Origin: Gracilaria domingensis
Taxonomy: Eukaryota; Rhodophyta; Florideophyceae; Gracilariales; Gracilariaceae
Assembly: GCA_022539475.1 (NCBI GenBank)
Contig: VCMS01000172.1
Location: forward strand, 1 to 64,000
Direction of reading: 5' to 3'
DNA: 64,000 nucleotides
Translations under genes and position numbers: made by a program
In this document: piece after piece, positions 12,346-22,801 of the stretch
How the letters are laid out: every line of letters starts with the position of its first letter
Numbering within the stretch: the first letter of the stretch is position 1
The notes under the pieces: generated by a model
Told to the model about the DNA's origin: nothing
Databases searched by the model: none
Seen by the model: only the letters and a program-made list of their open reading frames with translations

Positions 12346-14077
12346 ATCTAGAGATGTACCACCGCTTTGCAAGAAACTCCGAAAATGCTCCTAAATCGTC
12401 TACAAGATGTTTTATTCATGGCCATTTCTGAACGTCCCAGAATGGTTGATGCGTCTCGGAGAACCTGTCTTCTTAGCACTTGAAAATGTATGTCGGACAT
12501 GAAGAAGTTAGTTTAGGGGATGTTTTGACATCAGGCAGAGCGAGACGAGATATAAATGGCATTCCTTTCTGCAATGGTCATAAAACATTTCTCACGAAAC
12601 TTTCACCAATCTACGTCTGTGCGTTCAGCGCTTTGTTGGCGCGTCCTCGTTGTAATCAGAAGAGAAGCATTTATTGTACTCGTCAATGTACAGATCTTCT
12701 TTTCTTGCCACATTGATTATAGCTTCTATGTACTCTGCAACTTCAAAAACGTTTTTGACTGCCATGGTTTTGAGATTTTCTGTTGATGGAATGTCTGATA
12801 GATTTTTAACATGCGTTTATAAGACGTAAATAAACAAATATTTTAATATATGGAAATTTAGGTGGAAGAAAGAGTACAAGGAGTCGTCGCGCTTTTGAAA
12901 AGCTTCAGTATGTTCGCGAATATTCGCGAATATTCGCGTATGTTCGACGTAAACTTGTGCATATTGTAATAAAAGCACTAGTCACATTTGACTTTCTAGA
13001 AGGACAAATGCAAGTACAAGGAGAAGGGTTTCAGATTAATCTCAATTATCATCTTCATACATGGAACTGTATTTGCAGATATGTTCTACGTCTTCGACTC
13101 TCCCATCACATCGAAAGATTCAGGATATAACAAGTAGAAGTTTCACTTTACCTTTCTCTAAGATTCGCTCATCTCCTGTTTTGGAAAGAAGAAATGTTTT
13201 TCACATTTCTAAAGGAAACTAACCCACAATCTTCGTCAAATGCCGTGCTAAATGGCCTTGTTTCTTTAAAGAATCATGAAATGTGAAGAGTTTCATTTCT
13301 TCATGTTCGCGAAAATGACGAATCTTTGCTTTTTGAGCTTGTAATTTATTTCCAAAGTGAAGAGCCAATTATGAAGACCTTCGGAGAACCTATAGATAAG
13401 AAACCTTTTGATGTAAAGGATTTAAAATCCTTCAGAGAAAACGGCCAACAAAAATTCGCGTGAAGAAGAACCGAATGTTCGTCGCTACACAAAGTTGTCA
13501 GTATGTTCGCGAATATTCGCGGAATGTCCTATGTTGCAATGACACACATGTTCTTGATTATATCACATGTGCTTTTATATATCTTTCTTGCACTTGACAA
13601 AGTCCTTTAACTTTAAAAAAGCAGGTCTCTAAAAGGAAGATTACTTAAACCTGGATTGCAGTGCATTATGAATTTGCACGTTTCATCACTTTTCATTCAT
13701 AGGCCGGCAACGTACAGACGTACGACAAAGAACGCTTCTCATTGAGCATCAAAATAATACAGTTTACGCAAGGGTTAGCAAATACCCTTTCCTCAAATTC
13801 AGCATGAATTTGTGTTAGGGTTACTACGCAAAATGTATTGAGATACAATCTTGAAAGGCAGATTATACTGTGATATGATCCTCAAAGAACATGGTACCGT
13901 GCCACTTGCCCAAGACGAAGTAATAGTGAAAGTATCGGCACTTCAAAGCCCAATTTGCATATATTCTGTCCATTCCTCCTTTAACCAGTTCTCCGAGCGA
14001 AAACACTGGGACAGTCATTGCCCGTTTCTTTGCCTTTCCTTCACCCTTCTCCCGTTTACACCCTGTTTCGGACTCTT
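12346..14077. other. AT-rich spacer with TTCGCGAATATTCGCG palindromes
   Basis: No supported gene. Near-perfect palindromes built from TTCGCGAATATTCGCGAA occur at about 12912-12945 (two overlapping copies) and 13504-13523. Shorter TTCGCGAA pieces occur nearby. The same motif is found at about 53607-53645 on the other side of the nest, which supports this being one locus split apart. Confidence 0.5.
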
Positions 14078-14937
14078 ATGAAGCCCAAAAGAAAGCGCCT
14101 AACAGCAAATTCGCACGCTGTTAAACTTCTACGAATGAAACTACAAAATAGGGAGCTGGATGGTACGGAAAAAGCGGAGAAAGTTTGGCGTTCTGAAGCG
14201 TTGTTCCCAGAACACAAATTGGACACATTTCGTGCTTGTTACAATCGAATCCGAAAAGATTTAGGCTTGCTACTGAAAGGTATGTTACTATTCCGAAAGA
14301 TCTGCGTACGAAACAACTTGAAGTCACTGACTTATTGTCTAAAGATCCCTCGATACACCTTTTTCCTCGATCTAGCATGGATCCCATACGGGACAATGAA
14401 CCTATCCTTGTAGATTCCGATCCATCCAATAGTCATGATAAGTCATACGGAGGAGAACATTCTGTAGATGCCAATCGTAATAAGTGGGATTTATTTGAAC
14501 AACTTGATTGGCGTCCATTTTACCTGATATCGGAATGGAAGGAGCCGGAAACTACAACAAAACGACTTAGCGTTGGAGTAGTCATGCCATCTGGATTCCA
14601 ACGTGATGACTTTTATGTTCAGATTGTTGATGAGAATAAATCTTTGCAGATCAAAGTGAATTGGCCCCGTCCGATGATTCACCCCAAAATACTGCACGCA
14701 AAGTGGTTTAATCAAAGTGGAGAAAACTATACCGATCATCATCCCGAACTGACTGGTTTCGAGTCTGCTTTGAACGACCTGAGAGAACATAGCAAGGACC
14801 GTGTGATGTCAACGACGAAAATTGTTTTACCATTCGCAGTCGAATCTCAATTGGTTTCTGACAAAATCAGGTTTTCTTGCGGCACAATAATTTACTATGT
14901 TCGATTGAAGGCTTTTAACGAGTCTTATGCGTATGGT
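14078..14937 (+). CDS. Accessory ORF of outer locus, interrupted by Gypsy-2 (5' part)
   Basis: I do not recognise the family. From ATG 14078 the protein starts basic (KPKRKRLT) and helical (WRSEALFPEHKLDTFRACYNRIRKDLGLL). It changes frame at about 14280 and continues as a longer frame with DLFEQLDWRPFYLISEWKE and VGVVMPSGF...DDFYVQIVDENKSLQIKVNWP, which alternates like a beta-sandwich. Removing a 20-base GT...AG segment at about 14279-14298 would join the frames, but a small indel is as likely. The ORF stops resembling itself exactly where Gypsy-2 begins and resumes at 52781. It is divergent to the Harbinger transposase, so it may be that element's second protein. Confidence 0.45.
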
Positions 14938-15403
14938 TGTAGTATAGTGGCACGGGTCACTAACCACGGGAGGAACGGTCCAAAGGATGAGAGGCCAACG
15001 GAGAGACCACTGGTAAAAAGGTGCAACGGGCGGGCGCTATCGGTCGTGCCTACAGGAAACGGCGAGCGACGTAGCGATGGCTTGAAAACCTTAAGGTCTT
15101 TGGTACTTGCTAACCTATGGGGTCAGATAGTTGCCAAGGGGTCTCTTGCTTTACCACAGGGGGGAGGCGCAGCTCGAGCAGCCTAAGTATCGGCCGCGAG
15201 GCGCCTCTACCTCGGGAGTGGTGCACTGTAACGCGGTGCACCACGTGTACTATCTATACTACCTATGGTACAAATATTACAAGTTAGAAATAAATAGACC
15301 TATGGGGGCTGACAAAACCCCACGTATACAACCTGCAGAAGACCATCCACACACCAGCAATGACCAATCATCAGGAACCAAGCCTAAGGCTCATAATACC
15401 ACA
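14938..15403 (-). repeat. 3' LTR of Gypsy-2
   Basis: This 466-bp block starts TGTAGTATAG and ends ATACCACA. It matches 52310-52775 along its whole length with scattered substitutions, including the GGTGCACTGTAACGCGGT and CGGCCGCGAGGCGCC segments. A pyrimidine run lies immediately to its right, the complement of a polypurine tract, which marks it as the 3' LTR of a minus-strand element and not a solo LTR. The left flank ATGGT resembles ATGTT at 52776-52780, a probable 5-bp target duplication with one change. Confidence 0.85.
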
Positions 15404-15415
15404 TACCTCCCCCCT
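15404..15415 (-). promoter_or_regulatory. Polypurine tract of Gypsy-2
   Basis: On the minus strand AAGGGGGGAGGTA abuts the 3' LTR. This is the expected place and composition for the primer of plus-strand DNA synthesis in an LTR retrotransposon. Confidence 0.65.
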
Positions 15416-17392
15416 TAGACTTTGCCGTCTCGGGAAAGCCGCCATAAATCCAGTTCTTTCTGCATTCATAATCCAACGGAACAAGAACACCATACCCTGT
15501 TTGATATCCTGCACCTCCTCTGGATACCTCACCATTGGGTGCTCTTCCGCCCAAAGACATCCAGACCTATGGTCACCATAACATCCAAAACGTCACATAG
15601 TGTGGTCTCCATGACCGGAGTTTAAACCTATCAACTGCAAATGGGGCACAGAAGATAACCGATGGAACATACCAAGCCGCTGGAGCAATGTTCGCAGACG
15701 TAAGCCCTCAGAGCAGCCGGAGGCTTTGCCGAAACTTCCGGGAATGGCTGAGCCCTAGTGGAGTGAGTGAGAGGCAACCGGTTTCTTACGATGGCAACGG
15801 AGAGACCGCTCAAATCTCGAAGACGAATTGAGGCACATCAGCGCACCACAAACCATTGGGAATCCCAGAGAGAACTGTCGTCTAGCATGGGTAGCCAGAG
15901 GATCTGCACGCTTTCCGAGAGGCTGAATATCCAGTGCCAAAGCATTCGGCTTCATCCTGTATGTTGCAGGGGAACAATTGCTTTCCCAGTGGTTGCTGAT
16001 GCCTGTACTTCCCGATTAGTAGGCTCACATGAGACGCCACTGGTTCCGAAACACCATTTGAGTACCATCCATTTACTGCGGGATCGAGATCGCCCGACGG
16101 AGTTACCGTACTGTGCAGTATCCTTATGAGCCGGATAATTAACCATTCGCCCATCGCGTTCTCCTTTTTGGTTTCAACCAGCGGCCAAAAGAGCGCAGTG
16201 TTCCCGTACATCCCAATTGACCATTGGTAGCGCTACAGTTCCCCAGTACGTGAGCCGAATCCAGCCGGTTTCTTGCCGGTGAAAGACCAAAGGATACTGT
16301 TCCGTATGAGCCCACGGTACCAAAGGTTCCAAACTAGACAGGGTGACCACAGGGATGCTTATGGCCAAGTCCCATGAGGTGTTCATATCTCTTGTAAAGT
16401 CTCAGTTCCGGAGAAAGGCTAGCCTCCTAAGACTTCGCACTATTATCCATTGGTTCGCATAACTACCAACACTGCGTCGTCAAGGACACTGCATTGCCTG
16501 ATGTCCAAAGGAATACTGCCCAACAGGAGGAAATAGTTTTTTTCATTGTGTTCTTGCACTTCTGTTCCCGGGGTCTAGTCTATGAGATCGCCAATGGTTC
16601 ACAATCTCTTCTTAACCAGCGCATCGTCTGATTGCCACTCGTTTCCATTGGCAATACATTGAGTTTCGTCATCCAGATATCCTGTAACAGCAGGACCAAT
16701 ATCAGGTTCGACGACATGCTCCAATGGTTTCAAATGACTCTAACTTCGGCAATGCTGCGAGATTGTTACCCTTTGCCCCCTCCTTAGGACACGTGCTCTG
16801 CACGGGGTGTCGTGCAGAGTTGCCCGGCCTTGAGGTCCACGCCTTGCCAGTTTTGTCAGGTGGGTCTCAACTGCCACTGGTTTGATCAAATGAATTAAAT
16901 TCCAGATTTTTTGAGTGCCAGAGGTGTCGCGGCCGGCCAAGGCGTCGGATATGTCAGCGGTCTGATCAAGAAAAGTAAATACCAAATTTTTTGAACAGTG
17001 CCACTGGTTGCCGTGCGCCGCAGCGCGCTGGGGCGGCGCCCTGCCGACAAAATCGGCCAAATGAAGCTAGAATGGACGCATTCGTGAGGTTCCGAATCCG
17101 GTGTCGGCCTGTCTCTGCGCGATCCAAAAGCCGAGATACGAGCAAGTCTTTGTTTTGGCCCCAAAACCCGAGTGGCAGGCCGTTTCGAAAAATTGAAGCA
17201 ATTTCCATTGGATTTTTTGGCGCGCCGCGCTCCATTGCAAGCGGCACTAGCGCAGCCAGCAGGCCAATGGTTTAGCGTGTTAGCGTAGTTAGCCAGTTAG
17301 GTTGGTAGTTAGGAATGCAGATATCGAAAACATCCGCTGGACATGTTAACCGTTAGCGTTCATGTTCCTCATAGACAGTGTGCCGCAATGTT
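15416..17392. other. Gypsy-2 3' untranslated region, about 2 kb
   Basis: No supported coding frame lies between the chromodomain stop and the polypurine tract. The segment is dense in the heptamer CCATTGG or its complement: I count nine, at 15532, 15853, 16221, 16447, 16591, 16645, 16721, 17215 and 17264. The same heptamer is dense in the other half of Gypsy-2. Two related stretches (about 16866-16915 and 16963-17005), both with TTTGATC/TCTGATC and a T-run, look like a diverged duplication. Confidence 0.5.
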
Positions 17393-17834
17393 TCACGAGT
17401 CGTACGCGCCAGCCTTCAAGGCACGCTCCGTTTGGCCACGGCGTTTCCAAAACCTTCGGATAAAGTTTTCCGGGATGTGCTTTCGTGGCTCCCACTGATC
17501 AAACTTCGGTGGATAACAGTACCAACAGACCTTGTAGATGACACTACCGTCATCAACGAGACCAGCGGAAACAATGGGGTCTACCACATACTCCTTCGGT
17601 AAGACCTCTTCTGCAAGTCCATTTTATCTAATGGACCAAAGTTTGAAGGGGAAGATGTTTCAACCTGCGCAGGGCGCTTATCCTGGGTAGCGGGGCCATT
17701 AACTAAAGGTTCGAATTTCTGCTCAGGAAGGTCCATCTCGTCGAAAGGAGCAAATCCGTTGGTCTCACCGCCCTCAGTGGAAGCTTCCGTACCACTTGTT
17801 GGATCAGCAGTGACAACCTTTGGCGTAGCCGTAG
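17393..17834 (-). pseudogene. pol: Gypsy-2 integrase C-terminal tail and chromodomain
   Basis: The minus strand encodes a Thr/Pro/Glu-rich linker (VVTADPTSGTEASTEG) followed, after a one-base frame change near 17620, by a chromodomain: EYVVDPIVSAG, IYKVCWYCYPPKFDQWEP, then ENFIRRFWKRR. The aromatic WY...W and EP positions fit the chromodomain fold used by chromoviruses to read histone marks. The frame is the exact continuation of the integrase frame that ends at 46031, once the 28-kb insertion and one TAG are removed. This is therefore the missing 3' end of Gypsy-2. Confidence 0.8.
17832..17834. other. Left target-site duplication TAG
   Basis: TAG precedes the CCC tip here and follows the GGG tip at 46031-46033. 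A three-base match alone is weak. The restored Gypsy-2 frame on removal makes it convincing. Confidence 0.75.
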
Positions 17835-18045
17835 CCCTTTAAAGTAAAGTGATTTGTAATGGATATACTTCAGATGTCCTTGAATTAAATGAAATCGGGA
17901 CTGAATTAGATACCTAAGTGATATGCATAGGATGCTCACTGGATATTCGGAAGATATACTCTAAAGATGTACATTGAATGTACTAAGTATGCTCCTTGAA
18001 TACCCACTAGATGTTCAATAAAGTGTCCTTTGGATGTCCCGGACA
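17835..18045 (+). repeat. Left terminal inverted repeat with degenerate 11-bp array
   Basis: The tip reads CCCTTTAAAG, then GTGATTTG at 17849-17856. From about 17930 to 18040, units of about 11 bp follow one another: GGATGCTCACT, GGATATTCGGA, AGATATACT, AGATGTACATT, GAATGTACTAA, GTATGCTCCTT, GAATACCCACT, AGATGTTCAAT, GGATGTCCCGG. The loose consensus is RGATGTYCAYT. The right end has the same motif on the opposite strand. En/Spm elements carry arrays of 12-bp TnpA-binding sites near their ends, and these may be analogous (inference). Confidence 0.72.
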
Positions 18046-18192
18046 GAGCGTGACGCGTTACATATTGATAAACAATGGATCTACGCTGGATGCGTATTTG
18101 ATTCTTAATTGTAACCAATTAGAAGCGTTCAAAATGACATGTTGTAGATGCCCAAAAGATGAGCTGCGAATGAACGCAGATTTAATTCAAAT

Positions 18193-18302
18193 GGAGCGTT
18201 TTCAACGGATGAACAGAAGAAGATCATTTGCACATCTCGTGCGCATCGATGATGCGCACGAGATGTGCAAATGATCTTTTATTCGTCCATTGAAAATGCT
18301 CC
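18193..18302. repeat. Long hairpin: 26-bp perfect arms with a 3-base loop, extended imperfectly
   Basis: Bases 18222-18247 and 18251-18276 are perfect reverse complements around a GAT loop. The similarity extends outward with a few mismatches to about 18193 and 18302 (GGAGCGTTTTCAACGG against GGAGCATTTTCAATGG). It lies between the left array and the 3' end of the TNP2 gene. It could be a structural end of the transposon, a transcript terminator, or a source of double-stranded RNA; the sequence does not say which. Confidence 0.85.
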
Positions 18303-18661
18303 AGTAGCCTTCATTTCCGCCAATGAAATTGGTAAACTTGTCTCGCTGAGGTGACTTTTTTCATGCTCACATTTAGACCATTTAAAGAGATTACCATGCC
18401 ATTCTGCTTTTCGCTCCCTAGGTTTACCATAATCCACTAGATTGTTCCCTCCAACTTGAGATTTCTGCCACTTCGCAGTTCGAATCTTCGCGGGTCCAGG
18501 AAGTGCCTACGGCCATCATGATCAAGGAATCCTTTGAGGCGGTTGACACATCCAATGTCTTCTACAGATCTTCTTCTGTCTCTTTGTGATCCCCTGCGAA
18601 CACCGCTGTGGAGATGTACTGATGGGATGCCAGTTGTACGGTTGATGACTAATCCGTATTG
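18303..18661. other. No gene seen
   Basis: This stretch lies between the hairpin and the TNP2 stop codon and presumably holds the transposase 3' UTR. I see no motif. Confidence 0.4.
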
Positions 18662-21579
18662 CTAATCGACTCGTACGGCAGACATAGTTGTAGAATGTGT
18701 AATCTGTTCGCCAGGACGTTTGTTATGCACCGAAATCTGCCAGATTTCATTCACACAACCATAGTACACTGTGTACGGATTTTCTATATCGCTTGCGTCA
18801 TTCTCCAGCAAAAAATGTGCTGCCACCCAGCATCTCTGCCTTGCTCTGTAGCCATCATGATCTTCACGTTTTCTCACCTCGCTTAGAGTCTCAATCTTGA
18901 AGGAATCACTTTCTGTAACTACTTCGGCATTGCGAAACGTTTTGAGACTTTTGCGTTCAACGTCAAATGCTGTAATGGGAAGAACTCCATGTGCGAAAGC
19001 GATTGCTTGCTTTTTCCGTCCTTGCCCACCCACTACTACTCCACCTCTGCCACGCAAGCTCACTTCCGACCGCTCGCCGAACAATTCTTCTTCCTCATAA
19101 CCGAATTCGGATTCTTCTTCATTGCGCCGTTCTTCCCCGGCCTGGCCTATTTTCAGATGTCCCTGGGGTTCGCTGTAGCGTGATATACCCATCCCGCTGT
19201 TTAGAAGTCTGAGTGAAAACAGCCTCATGCTTTTGTGGTAAAGGTTTGATTCCGGATGAACCTTAGATTGTATCATTTCTGACACTTCTCCTGCCACTCT
19301 CTCTGTAATGAACTGTGTGACGTTGAAGAGAGGACCCCATTCAAGAATCATCGATGGGAAATGTAGCATTGCGTGGGTGGTGGGAGTGAAGCATGATGGA
19401 TGTCCTCCTCGTCCATTGAATACTCTGTCAAACAACTCATACAACTGCTGCATCATATTACGGAGTGTTTCAACCTCTGATCGTGCCACGGCCGTTGAAA
19501 AGAGTATTTGAGTTATATCGGATGTCAAAGCCCAAAGCTTTGTTATTCTTGGGTCAATTTGTGTTCCGCTGAATACCACTGGACCATAGAAAAGCGCTAG
19601 ACCCTTGAAGTTTACGGCTTTGTAGGCTCCTATATGATGAAAGGATTGCGGTGGCCTGCACCAATCCGAGGGAATACCAATCGACCCATTTGCCAAAGAT
19701 CTGTTGATTTGATTGAAGACAGCTCTAGCGACAGAAATTTCTGGACATTGATTGATAAACGTTTGGTGTGCGCCAATGCACAACGCGTTGAGGTGTTTCA
19801 CCCAGCCAAGAAGTCACTGATGCATTGCATCGTACGGCGAACCTTGCACAACATCGAGTGATAGTTTGGAAATGTACGGCTTTCTCTTGACCCCATTCTT
19901 CTTCTTCAAGTTCTCTAACAGAGATTGGTTTCCAGCGTGACAGGCATCGCGTAGCTGCCTCCATACTCGAACCATTCCCTGCTGAGATCTACTTCCACGA
20001 CACTCTCGTTCGATAAGTTGGCTCATACCATTGACAATGATTCCCCTCTGCGCAAGCTTTCGTTCGCTTTCCCCAAACGCTGGTGTCATGTACAATTTTC
20101 CTACTGAACCTTCTCTGCTCGATCGCTTATGATACTTTCGACAGCCATAAAGGGCGTTATGACCTTTGAAGCCGAGCAGTTTGCTTGCAGCTGGCCAATC
20201 AGCAGTGACAAACACCACGAATGCGTATAGTGTCCTAATAACGCCGTCGGCACAGCGAACTGTAACACCGCTCTCGAGCAGAAGCAGATAGTCTATTATG
20301 GGTTTCAGAAAGATGTCAAAGGCTTCACTGTCGTGTGAGCCAGGAACAAAGGCTGTCAGTAAAACGTTACATGCCTTGAAACGTTGTTGTGGATGTATAT
20401 TAAGAATGACAAATATCAATGGCCACACGGACTTGTTGTTCAGACCACTTCTAAAAAGCTCAAGTCCATCAGAAGAGAAGTTAAGAAATACAACAAGGTC
20501 AGATTCAGGTCTCAGGGTTTCTATCTTGGGTCCGAAAGTACTACGAAAGTATGAGCCATCGTAAAAATCGCGGAGAGTGCCTGGTTCGGGTCCCTTCATA
20601 CTGTTGTGGACGGTCTGGAAGCCCTCAAGAAGACATTCGAAACTCTCCGGCTCCCTACAAAGCGACATTAGCAGTTCGGAGACATAACTGTACCAGAAAC
20701 GGTTTCCCTGCATGACGGTTTCTGAACAACCTGGACTAGGGCACACCACTGACGCATTCGTCACTCCATTTCTTTGAACAGTTGCGTGGCCATGACGACA
20801 CATCAATCCATATCTCTTGGTGATTCCAGACCTATTCTACGCGTCTTGCATTATGGACTCATAGCTGTAGATTGAAGAAACTACTTTCGTTCGAAGAAGC
20901 GCAGTCACATTTCTTTGCGATAGTCCTCCCAACTCGGAGATTTGGAGCACTTCCAGAATTCTCTTCGCCTCAAGCTGCTTTGAATTCTGCTCTTCATGAA
21001 CCTGTATTTTGCAATCGAATATGCTACTCTGTGAGGTCGTACCTGTATATAGGTCTGGCATTCCTATCATGTCTGGGAGTATTGTAGCCTCTTCATTCGG
21101 CAAGTTCTCTTCTCGGTCTGGTGAATATGGAGATTGTGTGACCTCCGTGCCCTGACGAACAGCTACATCCACAGAATCCTCATCTTTTTCAGGCTGTAAT
21201 TCGTTTTGATGCATATTGTTCTCCCCCTGCTGTACAGAATGTTCTCCATCACTCGCACCAGTGGCTTGGGGTTGAAACTCTCCCTCCTCAACTTCTTTCT
21301 GTATTTCCCCGGCATTTTGCTGAAGAAGATTTGTCCCTGCCCGAGGACCACGCGTCTTCTCTTCGTGTGAGGGTGTTGCAGTACGTCGATGTCATTGCTA
21401 CTCTGGAAGAGCATTGAATTGCACAGAGATGCGTTGCAGTCGAAAGACGGAGTTGAGGGTGGTGATTGGTGAGGCCCGATTTGTTCTTCATTCGCCTCGT
21501 GGCGCTGAGCGGTACGCGCTAGTGCCCTCGTCAGAATTCGATTCCTTCGACGCATGTTGAATAACTTACCGTCAAGCAC
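18662..21579 (-). pseudogene. TNP2-type (CACTA/En-Spm, Transposase_21) transposase
   Basis: Core frame 20806-19814 carries the Transposase_21 signature: LVVFLNFSSDGLELF, SVWPLIFVILNIHPQQRFK, NVLLTAFVPGSHD, then FVVFVTADWPAASKLLGFKGHNALYGCRKY. It runs into an in-frame TGA at 19814-19816 within the conserved PYDAMHQ...LLGWVKHL motif and continues in the same frame from 19801 through LHFPSMILEWGPLFNVTQFITERVAG to a TAG at 18662. The acidic N-terminal part lies in 20837-21579 and is split over two overlapping frames (join near 21200), so it has an intron or frameshift. It is the most likely mobiliser of the 28-kb element, but this copy looks inactive unless the TGA is read through. Confidence 0.85.
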
Positions 21580-21950
21580 GCAGAGTTTGGCGCGAATTGT
21601 TGCTGACGGACTTAGAGCATAATTTTACGACCTGAACCCCAGTCGATAGGGAGAGTTTAGTGAGACGGAGAAAAATGGTTGGCATGGAAGAGAGAGAATC
21701 ATGCGCGGATGACTTATCTTTATTCCTTCGCTCGCTTCGCAACGTCTGCCGCCTTTTTCACGCCAAACGAAACTGTAATCATTGATGTCCGTTGCCTTAT
21801 TTAACGACCGTCTGAACCCCCAAGTTCTTCCCAATCCTCTCTTCCCAGTCTGTGGGTTCACACAGTTCAGTACTAGCCATTCACAATTCTTCGTTTCTTT
21901 TCTACCATCACTCAGAGGGTTACGATTAAGTACTCACAACCAGCGCCAAA
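21580..21950. promoter_or_regulatory. Divergent promoter region between TNP2 gene and ORF2
   Basis: The 370-bp gap separates the minus-strand transposase from the plus-strand ORF2. An AT-rich TTATTTAA at about 21795-21802 is a possible TATA element for ORF2. The divergent arrangement is seen; promoter function is inferred. Confidence 0.35.
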
Positions 21951-22801
21951 GTGATGTCGAATTCTCCAGTTGTGCATGAACCACAGTCTGTGGATGAGCT
22001 TCCTGCCGAACGCGTACTAAGCATCCCTACCAGGGCCGAGTCAAGACGTAAAGATAAGCACGGAGTGGAAGGAAGAGGTTCGCAGTACCGAATGCGTCAC
22101 ATTTTTAACTCTAAGATGGCTGTCTTGGAAGGTCGGCCGTTTGAAAAAAACAACCCTATTACTGCTGAATTCGTCTTCTCTGTTCTACGCAGTATCAGAG
22201 ATCATGTGTGCGACGTACGAAAGATCCAAGATGACGGAAGTGTGACCTATCGTTCCCTCCAGAAGGAGCATCCACTTGTGGTGATGGAGCTTCGTTCCAA
22301 GATAGAAAAACACTATACGATCTTGAAGCTTGTGGAAGGACAGTGGGCTGTCAACCTTTTAATCCAAGAAGCGTTTAGGCCCGACCGAAATTATAAGAGT
22401 TCTGCTTCTAGTTCTAATCTTGAAGCTAATTTTGAACAGCGCAATTTGGACATTTCAAGGGCATCACATTTCGAAGAGGGCACAGCAGCCGGAAACGAGT
22501 GTAATCAAGGTACTGGAAGGAACTCTGATCCATCTCGAGGCAGGTCTGACAATATAGGAGAGGATGATGATTTGCAAATCCATCTGAACATGGGAATGTC
22601 AATGAAAATGATTCTGGTACTGCTGTTAACATTGGTCATGACGCAGTTGAAGAGAGTGCCCCAATAGTGTCTGCTGCTCAAAATGGTACTCAGAGAAGTT
22701 CTGTTTCCATAGCCGAGATTGTGAGAAACCGCGTTGGAAGAAAGAGGAGTCAGGGATCTCGTCGCAGTAGAAACGTACCTTCGAAGCGATTCAGAGTCTA
22801 G
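21951..22801 (+). pseudogene. ORF2 of giant transposon, unrecognised, one frameshift
   Basis: The frame opens at ATG 21951 and has a helical, charged core (HIFNSKMAVLEGRPF...TAEFVFSVLRSIRDHVCDV, then MELRSKIEKHYTILKLVEGQWAVNLLIQEAF). In an acidic stretch near 22565 (GATGATGAT) the downstream sense shifts by one base. The other frame then runs FANPSEHGNVNEND... to a strongly basic tail, RKRSQGSRRSRN, ending in TAG at 22801. The basic tail looks like a nuclear localisation or DNA-binding segment. By position it matches the second protein of CACTA elements (TnpA-like), but I recognise no domain. The one-base slip may be an assembly error. Confidence 0.55.

Larger units (their letters stand above)
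14938..17834 (-). mobile_element. Gypsy-2, 3' part (chromodomain, 3' UTR, 3' LTR)
   Basis: This block contains the integrase tail with chromodomain, the long 3' UTR, the polypurine tract and the 3' LTR. Same strand, correct order, matching LTR, shared CCATTGG enrichment and a seamless reading frame across the insertion all tie it to the block at 46031-52775. Confidence 0.82.

Noticed and set aside
14938-15403. Solo LTR
   Set aside because: A polypurine-tract complement abuts it, its immediate flanks do not match each other, and a matching 5' LTR with continuing element sequence exists at 52310. It is better read as the 3' LTR of a split element.
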